A DNA stretch of 64,000 bases from Halorussus halophilus (lineage in GTDB: Archaea; Halobacteriota; Halobacteria; Halobacteriales; Haladaptataceae), in NCBI RefSeq assembly GCF_008831545.1, contig NZ_CP044523.1, positions 2,790,001-2,854,000 on the forward strand, read 5' to 3'. Shown here in pieces: positions 52,274 through 61,015 of the stretch. The notes beneath the pieces were generated by a model that worked only from the letters and a program-made list of their open reading frames with translations, searched no databases and was not told the DNA's origin. The first letter of the stretch is position 1, and each line of letters starts with the position of its first letter. Position numbers and translations under genes: made by a program.

Positions 52274-52838
52274 GTCCGAGGACGAGAGAGCACGCGGAAT
52301 CCTGAGTGAGGCCGACCGAGCGTACCTGCGCGGCGAGACCGAACTCGCGAGCGTCCAGTCCGAGCGGAACACTCGCGCTCGCATTCGTAACCGAATCTTC
52401 GAAGCCATCTTCGACTTCGAACTGCTCGTCGAACACCTCTCGAAGAACGACCGCGAACTCGTCTTCGAGAAGCGCTTCGAGGAAATCGAGGGTACCGAAG
52501 CGATGGACGCGCTCGTATCGGCCGTCGCCTTCGTCTATCAGGCGACGAACGACACCGACGTCGAGTTCGAGACGGTACTCACTGAAGGCATCAACGTGGC
52601 CGAGGCGAAAGACGAGCGAGCGGCGACAGTGGACTTCGACCTGACGTTCCAGTCGCTCACCGCCGAACAACTCCGGAAGAAGTTGGAACGAGGCGAGACG
52701 CTGTCGCTCACCGAGCTCGCATTCTTGCGGGAGAGCGACGAGGTTCGGATGGACGAGTTGGCCCGGTACTTCGGTGACGACGAGAAGACTACGGAGATAG
52801 ACGACGGGCGAATCCAGTCGAAGGTGACCAACTTCTGA
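52272..52838 (+). CDS. Haloarchaeal protein of unknown function, divergent from the PCNA-like gene
   Basis: A 188-residue acidic, helical protein. The N-terminus (ILSEADRAYLRGETELASVQSERNTRARIRNRIFEA) resembles a domain seen in several haloarchaeal proteins of unknown role, often near regulators or mobile genes; I cannot name it. The C-terminus carries repeated acidic helices and ends FGDDEKTTEIDDGRIQSKVTNF. It shares a divergent promoter with the PCNA-like gene and has a direct repeat overlapping its start, so the two are probably co-regulated. It converges on nucS. Confidence 0.7.
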   Translation: MSEDERARGILSEADRAYLRGETELASVQSERNTRARIRNRIFEAIFDFELLVEHLSKNDRELVFEKRFEEIEGTEAMDALVSAVAFVYQATNDTDVEFETVLTEGINVAEAKDERAATVDFDLTFQSLTAEQLRKKLERGETLSLTELAFLRESDEVRMDELARYFGDDEKTTEIDDGRIQSKVTNF

Positions 52839-52842
52839 TGAA

Positions 52843-53574
52843 TCAGGGCGGCGTCAGCGCGACGTACTCCAATCCCTTCTTCGCCAGCAGTTCCCGCGCC
52901 CGGTCGGTGACCGAGGGAGAGACCAGAATGCCCCGAACGTCTGCGTCGGCGTGCAAGTCTCGCTTCAGTGCCTCGACGTAGCGAGCGAGTTGCCCCACCG
53001 CGTCAGGACCGACGCGCTTGCGCTTGAGTTCCACGACGACCGTCGCGCCGTCGCGGTCCTCGCCGTAGATGTCTACCGCTCCGGCGGGCGTCTCGCGCTC
53101 GGTGGCCAGCGGGACGAAGCCTGCTTCCACGAGGTCGGGGTCGTCCAGAATTCGTCGCCGCAAGTCCTCTTCGGAACCGGACAACGTCAACTCGTGGTCG
53201 TCGGTCACGTCGAACGCAGTCACCTGTCGGACGCGCTCGAACGTGACGAGCAGTTCTTCGTCGGGCGAGTCGCGCACGCTCTCGATTTCGAGGTCCTCCG
53301 CGGCCAGTCGGGCCTCGTGGGTACAACCCGGCGGTTGCCAGTTCACCGGTTGCTGGCCCTCCTCGGTGTGGACGAGGATGGTCCCGTCGGGCTTGAGGAC
53401 GACCAGTCGGTCGCCCGGGCCGAGGTGGCTCGACGCGCGACCCTCGTACGCGACCGTACAGCGGCCGAAGACGGTTATCATGTCGCCGCGGTCGATGGCT
53501 TGGGCGAGCCACTCGCGGGCCGTCTCGGGGTCGGGACGCTGGAGCGACCTGTCGCGTTCCTCTTGAGTGGTCAC
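52843..53574 (-). CDS. nucS: Endonuclease NucS (EndoMS)
   Basis: A 243-residue mismatch-specific endonuclease. The N-terminal domain (about residues 30-110) carries NWQPPG (mismatch-binding aromatic residues near 79-84), and the C-terminal RecB-like nuclease has VDIYG (Asp168), VVVELKRK (Glu182, Lys184) and QLARY near 195. All catalytic residues are present. NucS in Thermococcales binds PCNA by a C-terminal PIP motif; the last residues here (GLEYVALTPP) show no obvious PIP box. The start is GTG; a longer ORF upstream is unlikely. Confidence 0.94.
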   Translation of the reverse strand: MTTQEERDRSLQRPDPETAREWLAQAIDRGDMITVFGRCTVAYEGRASSHLGPGDRLVVLKPDGTILVHTEEGQQPVNWQPPGCTHEARLAAEDLEIESVRDSPDEELLVTFERVRQVTAFDVTDDHELTLSGSEEDLRRRILDDPDLVEAGFVPLATERETPAGAVDIYGEDRDGATVVVELKRKRVGPDAVGQLARYVEALKRDLHADADVRGILVSPSVTDRARELLAKKGLEYVALTPP

Positions 53575-53631
53575 TGTCTGGGGGTATGCGACGCGACTAC
53601 AAAAACGCGTCACCTCGCGCGGTTACCGCTC

Positions 53632-54129
53632 TCAGAGTACCTCCCGTTCACTGGCCCACGAGGCGATTCGCGTGACGAGATACTCTCTGGCGTCGTCGGG
53701 CGCGAACAGTCCCCTATCGACCAGTTCGGCGACCGTCGCCTTCGTCCCACGGAACCATCCCCGAAAGTAGTCGTCCGGCGGTTCGGCTTCCACGGCGACG
53801 CCGTTGCCGACCGTCTCGCTCCGCTCGACGGTCTCACATTCTGCTTCCAGACCGAACCAGCAGACGTGGAACGGCGTGACTTCGTAGTTTCTCGCGACTC
53901 GGTAGAAGGCCTCGTGGTGGAGGAAGTCGAGATGGTCGGCGACGATTTCTGTGAGTTCGAGGTCCGTCGCGAGCGGTTCGAAATCGACGGTGCCTGCAAC
54001 GCGGTCGGCAAACGGGTCGTCAACGGTGATTGCGTCGGCGAGCGCGAAGTTCGCACCGCCCCAGTGAGAGCGGTGGAGGTCGTAGTTCCCGTCGGCACGT
54101 TCGTACGCGAGGAGTGCGCGGTGTCCCAT
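53632..54129 (-). CDS. Conserved haloarchaeal protein (DUF6735-like)
   Basis: A 165-residue soluble protein beginning MGHRALLAYERADGNYDLHRSHWGGANFALAD, which I believe is the DUF6735 start. A central histidine-rich stretch (DHLDFLHHEAFYRVA) and a C-terminal WFRGTKATVAELVDRG follow. The ORF continues upstream, but the only plausible start is the ATG at 54129, which sits 26-34 bases after a TATATAAAA-like promoter. Function unknown. Confidence 0.75.
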   Translation of the reverse strand: MGHRALLAYERADGNYDLHRSHWGGANFALADAITVDDPFADRVAGTVDFEPLATDLELTEIVADHLDFLHHEAFYRVARNYEVTPFHVCWFGLEAECETVERSETVGNGVAVEAEPPDDYFRGWFRGTKATVAELVDRGLFAPDDAREYLVTRIASWASEREVL

Positions 54130-54154
54130 CCCGGCGAGTTGGTCGCGCGTTCCG

Positions 54155-54163
54155 ATATAAAAT
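54155..54163 (-). promoter_or_regulatory. TATA element of the DUF6735-like gene
   Basis: On the minus strand TTTTATATC lies 26-34 bases upstream of the ATG and is among the clearest TATA boxes in the window. It decides the start. Confidence 0.65.
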
Positions 54164-54230
54164 TCAGGACGAAGAGCGAGAGCGTGACCCCCGACAAGAC
54201 TAACGAACTGCCCGCCTTCTTTAGGGGGCG

Positions 54231-55967
54231 ATGACCGCACTCCGCGTCGCGCTCGCACAACTGAACTACACCGTCGGAGACGTAGACGGCAACCGCGAGA
54301 AGGTAGCAGGCGCAGTCGAGCGCGCCCGCAAAGCAGACGCCGACCTGCTTGTCTGCTCGGAACTCGCACTGCTTGGCTACCCGCCCCGCGACCTCGTGGA
54401 ACGCGAAGATTTCGTCGCGGCACAGATGGACGCCCTCGACAGCGTCGCAACCCTCACGGACGACGACCTCGCCCTCCTCGTCGGCTTCGCCGACCCCAAT
54501 CCCGACGCGACCGGGCGACCACTCTACAACGCCGCGGCGTTCTGCACTGGCGGCGAACTCAGAGGAACCACCCACAAACGCCTGCTGCCGACCTACGACG
54601 TGTTCGAAGAGGACCGCTACTTCGAACGCGGCGAATCGATCGTGACCCACGGCCTGAACGGAACCACGCTCGGCGTCCACGTCTGCGAAGACGCGTGGAA
54701 CGAACCGGACGTGTGGGAGCGCCCGCGCTACGAACAGGACCCAATCGAAGACCTCGCGGACGCCGGGGCAGACCTGCTGGTCAACCTCTCGGCGAGTCCA
54801 TTCTACGTCGGGAAGCGAGCGTTCCGCGAGCGACTGATGGCGGGCCACGCCACCGACCACGGACTTCCGCTGGTGTTCGTCAATCAGGTCGGCGCGAACG
54901 ACGAAGTCGTCTTCGACGGCCGGTCGTTCGTGGTCGATTCGGACGGAGCGTTCGGGTGCCGACTCGCGGCGTTCGAGGAGGAGTTCGCAGTCTGCGAGAT
55001 TGGCGAGGTCCGAGTGAACGAAGTGAACGAGGACCTCGAAGCGGAGCGGCGAAGCCGCGGAGCAGGCGAGTTAGCGCGAGCGAGCGGAGTGAGCGAACGA
55101 CCGGAGGCCATCGGCGCGGCGTTCGACGACACCGAACTGGTCCGACGCGCGATTCGACTCGGTATCCGCGACTACGTCCACAAATCCGGGTTCGAAGGCG
55201 TCGTCCTCGGCCTCTCGGGCGGCGTCGATTCGTCGGTGACGGCCGCCCTCGCCGCGGAGTCACTCGGCCCCGAGAACGTCCTCGGCGTGGCGATGGCGAC
55301 GCGCTACACCAGCGACGCGAGCGAGAAAGACGCCGCCACGCTCGCCGACAATCTGGGCATCGAGTTCCGCGAGATTCCAATCGAGGAGACCTTCGAAAGC
55401 TTCACGGCGCAGTTCGACTCGCTCGGAAGCGTCGCCAAAGAGAACCTGCAAGCCCGAATTCGCGGGACGACGCTGATGGCACTCGCAAACGACTCGGGGC
55501 GACTCGTGCTGGCGACCGGCAACAAGAGCGAGTTGGCGACGGGGTACTGCACGCTGTACGGCGACATGGTCGGCGCGCTCGCACCGCTGGCCGACTGCCG
55601 GAAAGCGACGGTGTACGCGCTGGCGCGACGAGTGAACGAGAGTAGTGAGGGCCGAGTCATTCCCGAGCGCGTGCTGAATCGCCCCCCGTCAGCCGAATTA
55701 GCCCCCGACCAGACCGATCAGGACACCCTCCCACCGTACGAGACACTGGACGAGATTCTGCGACTCTACGTCGCGGAGGGTGCGACGAGCGAGGCGGTCG
55801 TCGCGGCAGGCCACGACCCCGCCGTCGTTCGAGAAGTGCTGTCGATGCTCCACAGTTCGGAGTTCAAGCGCTGGCAGGCCGCTCCGGTGCTGAAAGTCAC
55901 CGCGAAGGCGTTCGGCGTCGGGTGGCGGTATCCGCTCGCCGCGAGCTACGAGACGGTGATAAACTGA
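54231..55967 (+). CDS. nadE: Glutamine-dependent NAD+ synthetase
   Basis: A 578-residue two-domain enzyme making NAD+ from deamido-NAD+ with glutamine. The N-terminal nitrilase domain has its catalytic triad (Glu in CSELALLGYPPRD, Lys in HKRLLPTYDVF, Cys in VCEDAW). The C-terminal synthetase has the PP-loop LGLSGGVDSSVTAA near residue 325, then GTTLMALANDSGRLVLATGNKSE and GYCTLYGDMVGAL. Residues about 266-294, between the domains, are encoded by a GAGCG/GGAGTGAGCG repeat (ELARASGVSERP), an in-frame insertion in the linker. Confidence 0.95.
   Translation: MTALRVALAQLNYTVGDVDGNREKVAGAVERARKADADLLVCSELALLGYPPRDLVEREDFVAAQMDALDSVATLTDDDLALLVGFADPNPDATGRPLYNAAAFCTGGELRGTTHKRLLPTYDVFEEDRYFERGESIVTHGLNGTTLGVHVCEDAWNEPDVWERPRYEQDPIEDLADAGADLLVNLSASPFYVGKRAFRERLMAGHATDHGLPLVFVNQVGANDEVVFDGRSFVVDSDGAFGCRLAAFEEEFAVCEIGEVRVNEVNEDLEAERRSRGAGELARASGVSERPEAIGAAFDDTELVRRAIRLGIRDYVHKSGFEGVVLGLSGGVDSSVTAALAAESLGPENVLGVAMATRYTSDASEKDAATLADNLGIEFREIPIEETFESFTAQFDSLGSVAKENLQARIRGTTLMALANDSGRLVLATGNKSELATGYCTLYGDMVGALAPLADCRKATVYALARRVNESSEGRVIPERVLNRPPSAELAPDQTDQDTLPPYETLDEILRLYVAEGATSEAVVAAGHDPAVVREVLSMLHSSEFKRWQAAPVLKVTAKAFGVGWRYPLAASYETVIN
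55030..55110. repeat. Dispersed palindromic repeat inserted in the nadE linker
   Basis: This part of nadE contains gcggagcggcgaagccgcgg and agcgagcggagtgagcgaac, the same GAGCG(A/G)AGCGAGTG-type sequence as the intergenic repeats at 9.5, 9.85, 19.1 and 20.1 kb. The insertion stays in frame and lies between domains. Confidence 0.6.
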
Positions 55968-55993
55968 ATTACGCGATAGCAAATGGATGTCGA

Positions 55994-56647
55994 GTGAGCC
56001 AGCGACAGCTATCTGGAACAGTCCGCGACGTCCGCGACGCGTCCGGCGGTCAGGTGCGGAGTTCGCCGTCGAGACGCCTGACTCGGGAAGCGAAGTCCGG
56101 GACGCTCCTCGCCGACGATACCGTGTTTTTGTTCGCAGAAGGAAGCGGCAATAGGGACCGATACGAGCAGATAATGCAGGAGTCGCCTCGTGTCGTCGAT
56201 TCGCTCGTCTCCGGGAGAGAACGGTGGATGGCGGTGAGTCAGTTCGAACCGACGGACACCACCAGACGGATGCTGCAGCGAGAGCGCGAGTCGGACGTTG
56301 CCATCGACATGCCGATTCGCATCACTGCAGACGGGGCGCTTCGGATAACCTACGTGGGGAGCGAGTCAGCGTTTCGGGAGATGTATCGGAGCGTTACCGA
56401 CGAGGACAGCGTCCAGTTCGAAGTCGTGGAGACTGGCGAGTACGAACCCGACGAAACGTCGTTCACGAGGCTGCTGACTACGCGCCAACAAGAAGTTCTC
56501 GACGCCGCAGTCACGGTTGGCTACTACCGTGCCCCTCGGGAGGCGACGCACGAGGACGTCGCCGAAGTCGTCGGAATCGCGCCGACGACCGTCGGCGAGC
56601 ACCTCCGAAAAATCGAAGAGCGAGTGTTCGGAGCGCTCGTCCGGTGA
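55994..56647 (+). CDS. Bacterio-opsin-activator-type HTH regulator
   Basis: A 217-residue regulator. The N-terminal domain (about residues 10-155) is a sensor-like fold without an obvious motif, and the C-terminus is the HTH_10 unit (LTTRQQEVLDAAVTVGYYRAPREAT then VVGIAPTTVGEHLRKIEERV). GTG at 55994 is chosen because the frame upstream overlaps the nadE stop and is not related to the family. It converges on the HxlR gene. Confidence 0.82.
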   Translation: MSQRQLSGTVRDVRDASGGQVRSSPSRRLTREAKSGTLLADDTVFLFAEGSGNRDRYEQIMQESPRVVDSLVSGRERWMAVSQFEPTDTTRRMLQRERESDVAIDMPIRITADGALRITYVGSESAFREMYRSVTDEDSVQFEVVETGEYEPDETSFTRLLTTRQQEVLDAAVTVGYYRAPREATHEDVAEVVGIAPTTVGEHLRKIEERVFGALVR

Positions 56648-56658
56648 GTCGGGGATGG

Positions 56659-57051
56659 TCACGACGTAGTTTCGACTTCCTCGGGCGCGGCGAGATGTTC
56701 GGCACCCCACTTGGCCATCTCGTAGATGACCGTCTGGAGCGACTCGCCGCGCTCGGTCAGCGAGTAGGAGACTCGAACCGGTTTCTCGCTGATTATCTCG
56801 CGGTTCACCAACGACTTGTCCTCTAAGTCTTCGAGACTATCCGACAGTACCTTGCTTGAGATACCGTCTACGTCCTCTTTGAGTTCGTTGAACCCCATCG
56901 GACCGTGTTCGAGCAGACGGTGGATGACCACCGGATGCCACTTCTTGCCGATGACCGTCGCCGTGGAGGTGATGGGGCACCACTCCTTCCCGGCGCACCA
57001 CACCTCCAGCGGTTCGTCCGTGTCACTCGGCGATCCGTCTGTGTCGCTCAT
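56659..57051 (-). CDS. HxlR-family transcription regulator
   Basis: A 130-residue winged-helix regulator. The HxlR signature lies in CPITSTATVIGKKWHPVVIHRLLEHGPMGFNELKEDV, followed by ISSKVLSDSLEDLEDKSLVNRE and the wing VRVSYSLTERGESL. Two N-terminal cysteines (WCAGKEWCP) could give redox sensing, as in some HxlR-type regulators. Its own promoter contains a GTTACC repeat, which suggests autorepression. Confidence 0.92.
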   Translation of the reverse strand: MSDTDGSPSDTDEPLEVWCAGKEWCPITSTATVIGKKWHPVVIHRLLEHGPMGFNELKEDVDGISSKVLSDSLEDLEDKSLVNREIISEKPVRVSYSLTERGESLQTVIYEMAKWGAEHLAAPEEVETTS

Positions 57052-57074
57052 ACTTGGGCGTACAGCCTCTCGCC

Positions 57075-57120
57075 CTAAATAGTTACCCGGAGCTACCTAG
57101 TTACCGAGAGTAACCAGGTA
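57075..57120 (-). promoter_or_regulatory. Promoter and operator of the HxlR gene
   Basis: A TATA-like element (TATTTAGG on the minus strand, about 57075-57082) lies 27 bases before the ATG. Directly upstream are GTTACC at 57082 and a GTTACCGAGAGTAAC inverted repeat at 57100-57114, with CTACCTAG between them and a partial ACCAGGTA after. This is a likely autoregulatory operator. Confidence 0.6.
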
Positions 57121-57190
57121 GGGTTCGGAGAGAGACAGGTCCGCGTTCGAACCATCACCGCTTTGGCTTCCCCGAAAATAACACGGAGCA

Positions 57191-58210
57191 ATGACCGACC
57201 TCGGCAAGGTAGACCGCGAGTTCTTCGACGAACACATCTATCCGAACCTCGGGGCCGAGCGAGAGGACGTACTGCTCGGCCCCCAGCACGGCGTCGATTT
57301 CGGCGTCGTGGAAGTCGGCGAACAGGCGGTCGTACTGGCGAGCGACCCGCTCTCGCTCGTGCCCGCGCTGGGCTTCGAGCGGGCGGCGTGGTTCGCCGTC
57401 CACGTCGCTCTCTCCGATGCCGCAGTCAGCGGAATTCCACCGAGCCATCTGACCGTCTCCTTTACCCTCCCGCCGGAGATGACCGACGAGCAGTTCCGCA
57501 CCGTCTGGGAGACGTTCGACCGCGAAGCCACGGAGTTCGGCGTCAGCATCGTCACCGGGCACACCGCCCGCTACGGCGGATGTTCGTATCCGTGGGTCGG
57601 CGGCGCGACGGCACTCGCCGTGGGTGACCCAGACGACCTAGTGCGGCCCGACGGCGCGCGAGCGGGCGACAAGGTCCTCTTGACGAAAGGCCCGGCCATC
57701 GAAGCGGCCGGGTTCATGGTGCCGCTCTTCGAGGACGCCATCGACCTCTCAGAATCGACCATCGCAGACGCGAAGGAACGATTCTACGACATGAGTCCGG
57801 TGCGGGACGCGCTGACCGCCGCGGCCGCCGGACCAGTTACCGCCATGCACGACGCGACGGAGGGCGGCGTGCAGGGCGCGCTGGTCGAAGTCGCTCGCGC
57901 TGGCGGGGTGCGTTTGGCAGTAGATTCAGAGCGAGTGCCGTTCCTGCCGGGGGTTCGAGAAGCCTGCGACTACTTCGGCATCGACCCGTGGACCACGACC
58001 AGCGAGGGGTCGCTACTGTTGACAGTGGAGTCGAGTGGGGTGGACGAGGTGTTACGCGCGCTGGAGTCGGAAGGCATCGTCGCCGCCGAGATTGGGACTG
58101 TCGGGGAGGGCGAGGGAGTGTATCTGGATGGGGAACGCGTCGAGCATCCCGAAGTAGACCCCTCGTGGGAAGTGTTCGAGGAGTACGCAGAGAAGGTGGG
58201 TTTGGAGTAG
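57191..58210 (+). CDS. AIR-synthase-fold protein (HypE/PurM-like)
   Basis: A 339-residue ATP-dependent protein of the PurM/HypE/ThiL/SelD superfamily. It starts MTDLGKVDREFFDEHIYPNLG; the metal/ATP region is seen in VVLASDPLSLVPALGFERAAWFAVHVALSDAAVSG, then VSIVTGHTARYGG and a C-terminal AMHDATEGGVQGALVEVARAGG, which is typical of HypE. The hydrogenase Cys of true HypE at the C-terminus is absent and no hydrogenase genes are near, so it is a HypE-related enzyme with another substrate. Confidence 0.85.
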   Translation: MTDLGKVDREFFDEHIYPNLGAEREDVLLGPQHGVDFGVVEVGEQAVVLASDPLSLVPALGFERAAWFAVHVALSDAAVSGIPPSHLTVSFTLPPEMTDEQFRTVWETFDREATEFGVSIVTGHTARYGGCSYPWVGGATALAVGDPDDLVRPDGARAGDKVLLTKGPAIEAAGFMVPLFEDAIDLSESTIADAKERFYDMSPVRDALTAAAAGPVTAMHDATEGGVQGALVEVARAGGVRLAVDSERVPFLPGVREACDYFGIDPWTTTSEGSLLLTVESSGVDEVLRALESEGIVAAEIGTVGEGEGVYLDGERVEHPEVDPSWEVFEEYAEKVGLE

Positions 58211-58288
58211 GGTGGAGAAAGTGGGGTTCGGTCTGTGAACGCTCGGTTGGACAACCACTAGGAAGGACGACCGCGACTGGTCGGGGGG

Positions 58289-58384
58289 TTTCTGGGATGA
58301 CTTGTCGGTCATGACCGTTGCTACGTAGCCTCGACGACCGCAGAGACGCTCGCGACTCCCGAAACCGAGGAGACCGCACAGCAC
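58289..58384 (+). repeat. Left arm of an exact 96-bp inverted repeat
   Basis: It runs from TTTCTGGGATGACTTG to GACCGCACAGCAC and is identical to the reverse complement of 61144-61239. It flanks wecB and a glycosyltransferase. Around it, 58211-58577 has no gene; imperfect CCACCGCTACCCACCGC-type repeats follow it at 58395-58440. Confidence 0.9.
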
Positions 58385-58577
58385 AGCACCGCACCGCCAC
58401 CCACCGCTACCCACCGCTACCCACCGCACAGCACCGCGCCGCCACACACCGAACCACTTCGCCCGCACAGACCACGCGAGCGCGCCGAGTCCCTCCAGCT
58501 CCAAGCCAGTCCACAAGTCACGGAGGGAGCGTTCGATGTCCAAAGCTACTTTCGACCGCTCTCGGAACACCCACGTA

Positions 58578-59663
58578 ATGAACCACGTACTGGTCGTCGT
58601 CGGGACGCGACCGGAACTCGTCAAGATGGCACCCGTCGTGCGGGCGCTCGAAGACCACGAGGAACTCTCGTTCGAACTCGTCCACACCGGCCAGCACTAC
58701 GACGAGGAGTTGAGCGACACCTTCATCGAGACGCTCGGCTTGCCCGAACCGTCGCGGTACCTCGGCGTCGGGAGCGCGAGTCACAGCCGACAGACCGCCG
58801 ACGCGCTCGCGGCGATTGGGGAGACCATCGCCGAAACCGACCCCGAGGCAGTGCTGGCGCAGGGCGACACGAACACCGTGCTGGCCGCCGCGCTTGCCGC
58901 GAGCAAGTCCTCTGCGAAGTTCGGCCACGTCGAAGCCGGAATCCGCAGTTTCGACCGGTCGATGCCCGAGGAAGTGAATCGCGTCCTCGCGGACCACGTG
59001 GTCGATTGGGCGTTCGCACCGACGGAAGCTGCCGCCGACAACCTCGCAAGCGAGGGCATCGAGGACGACGAGACGGTGTTCGTCACCGGCAACACCGTCG
59101 TGGACGCCTGCCGCCGGTACAGCGCGGTCGCCGAGCAGGAATCGACCGTACTGGACGAGTTCGACCTCACGCCCGGCGAGTACGTCGTGGCGACGATTCA
59201 CCGACAGCGAAACACCGACGAGACCGACCGACTCGGCGAGATTATGGAGGCACTCGACGGGGCCGACGCGCCGGTCGTCTTGCCTGCACACCCGCGCCTG
59301 CGGAACGCCCTCGAAGCGTCCGACGTTCGGCCGGAAGGGTCGCTCCGGCTAATCGACCCCCTCGGCTACCTCGACTTCCTCCGTCTCCAATCGGCGGCGC
59401 GACTCGTGGTCACCGATTCGGGCGGGATACAGGAGGAGGCCGCCGTCCTCGAAGTGCCGTGTCTGACCGTGCGGCCCAACACCGAGCGACCGGAGACCGT
59501 CGAAGCGGGCGTGAACGAACTCGTGGCTCCGGCAGACCTCGCGGAACGACTGGCCGCAGTGTACGAGTCGGAGGCCGACTCGATGGTCGGTGAACCGGAC
59601 CTCTACGGCGACGGCGACGCTGGCGAGCGAGTCGCCGAGATTCTCGCAACCGACCTCTCGTAA
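58578..59663 (+). CDS. wecB: UDP-N-acetylglucosamine 2-epimerase (non-hydrolysing)
   Basis: A 361-residue GT-B-fold epimerase that makes UDP-ManNAc for surface polysaccharide or N-glycan. Motifs: VVGTRPELVKMAPVVRAL at the N-terminus, VLAQGDTNTVLAAALAA, FGHVEAGIRS, NTVVDAC and VVTDSGGIQEEA. I chose the ATG giving MNHVLVVVGTRPE; an upstream in-frame ATG would add 14 residues of non-conserved sequence. It is 93 bases upstream of the glycosyltransferase, and a WecC-type dehydrogenase lies on the other strand at the window end. Confidence 0.95.
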   Translation: MNHVLVVVGTRPELVKMAPVVRALEDHEELSFELVHTGQHYDEELSDTFIETLGLPEPSRYLGVGSASHSRQTADALAAIGETIAETDPEAVLAQGDTNTVLAAALAASKSSAKFGHVEAGIRSFDRSMPEEVNRVLADHVVDWAFAPTEAAADNLASEGIEDDETVFVTGNTVVDACRRYSAVAEQESTVLDEFDLTPGEYVVATIHRQRNTDETDRLGEIMEALDGADAPVVLPAHPRLRNALEASDVRPEGSLRLIDPLGYLDFLRLQSAARLVVTDSGGIQEEAAVLEVPCLTVRPNTERPETVEAGVNELVAPADLAERLAAVYESEADSMVGEPDLYGDGDAGERVAEILATDLS

Positions 59664-59755
59664 CCCTCCGAACTGCTTAAGTGACTCTCGCGCCCCTGTG
59701 GGAACAACGACCGCGCTTCCGTACGGCGACGACTGCGCGAGTCAGTAGGTGTACG

Positions 59756-60967
59756 ATGCGAATCGGAATGGTACTACGGAACTTCTATCCACACGACGTC
59801 CGAGTCGAGAAGGAAGCGCGAACGCTGTCGGCCGCGGGCCACGACGTGTTTCTCCTCTGTCTGGGTCGCCCGGACGAACCGGCGACCGACCGATTCGAGG
59901 ACGTGGAAATCAGACGCATCCACCGCGAACGCGACTACGGACCGGTTCAGCGAACCGTCAAGACCGCGCTGTTCGTGACGACGCTCTGGGACCGCATCTG
60001 GGACCGCGAGATGACCAAATTCGTCGCCGAGGAGGACATCGACGTGTTGCACGTCCACGACCTCCCGCTCGTGAAGACCGGTCTCTCGGTCGCCGAGAAG
60101 TACCGGATTCCGCTCGTCGCGGACCTCCACGAGAACTATCCCGAAGCGGCGGCACAGTGGCGAGAGGGGATGGCGCTACCCAGAAAGACGATTCAGCAGA
60201 CGTTCACGCCGAAGTCCCGACTGAAGCAGTTGGAATCGGAGTGCGTCGAGCGCGCCGACCACGTGATTACGGTGGTCGAGGAGGCAAGAGAGCACTATCT
60301 GGAAGACTGCGGTGCCGACCCGGAGAAACTCAGCGTGGTCTCGAACACGGTCGAACGCTCTCGATTCGACGACGCGGACCTCGCAGACGTGGGCTACGAC
60401 GACGAGTTCGTGATTTCCTACATCGGGAGTTTCGGCCCGCACCGCGGCCTCGAAACCGCGATTCGCGCGATGGACGACATCGTCGCGGAGGTACCGAATG
60501 CGCGTCTCCTGCTCGTCGGTGCCGCGGGCGAAGAAGAGTACGACCAGCACCTCCGGGACCTCGCCGCCGAGAGCGACGCCAGCGACAACATCACCTTCAC
60601 CGGGTGGGTCGATTTGGACGAGGTTCCCTCCTACGTCGCCGCCAGCGACGTGCCGTTCGTGCTCCACACCGAGAATCCGCACACGGCGACGACGATTCCG
60701 CACAAACTCTTCCAGTACATGGCGTTCGGGAATCCGGTCGTCGTTACTGATGTGGGGCCGCTGGGCAGGATTGTCGAGGAGACGGACTCGGGCTACGTCA
60801 TCAACGACGGCGACGACGCCGCGATGGCCGAGGCAGTCGTGGCGTTGGCGACGAACGAGGACCAGATGGAGCGACTGGGCGAGAATGCGAGAAAAGCCGT
60901 GGATGGCGAGTACAACTGGCAGAACGAAGGCGAGACGCTGGTGGACGTGTACGAGTCGTTCGAGTGA
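59756..60967 (+). CDS. GT4-family glycosyltransferase in the wecB segment
   Basis: A 403-residue GT-B glycosyltransferase. The N-terminal acceptor domain starts MRIGMVLRNFYPHDVRVEKEARTL. The donor domain shows VISYIGSFGPHRGLETAIRAM, NITFTGWVDLDEVPSYVAASDVPFV and a TIPHKLFQYMAFGNPVVVTDVGPLG region in place of the classic EX7E. No membrane anchor is seen. Together with wecB it lies between the arms of the 96-bp inverted repeat. Confidence 0.9.
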   Translation: MRIGMVLRNFYPHDVRVEKEARTLSAAGHDVFLLCLGRPDEPATDRFEDVEIRRIHRERDYGPVQRTVKTALFVTTLWDRIWDREMTKFVAEEDIDVLHVHDLPLVKTGLSVAEKYRIPLVADLHENYPEAAAQWREGMALPRKTIQQTFTPKSRLKQLESECVERADHVITVVEEAREHYLEDCGADPEKLSVVSNTVERSRFDDADLADVGYDDEFVISYIGSFGPHRGLETAIRAMDDIVAEVPNARLLLVGAAGEEEYDQHLRDLAAESDASDNITFTGWVDLDEVPSYVAASDVPFVLHTENPHTATTIPHKLFQYMAFGNPVVVTDVGPLGRIVEETDSGYVINDGDDAAMAEAVVALATNEDQMERLGENARKAVDGEYNWQNEGETLVDVYESFE

Positions 60968-61015
60968 GAGTGGCAGGGTCTATTTCTGAATCTACACCTT
61001 CCTCTCGGCGCGTGC

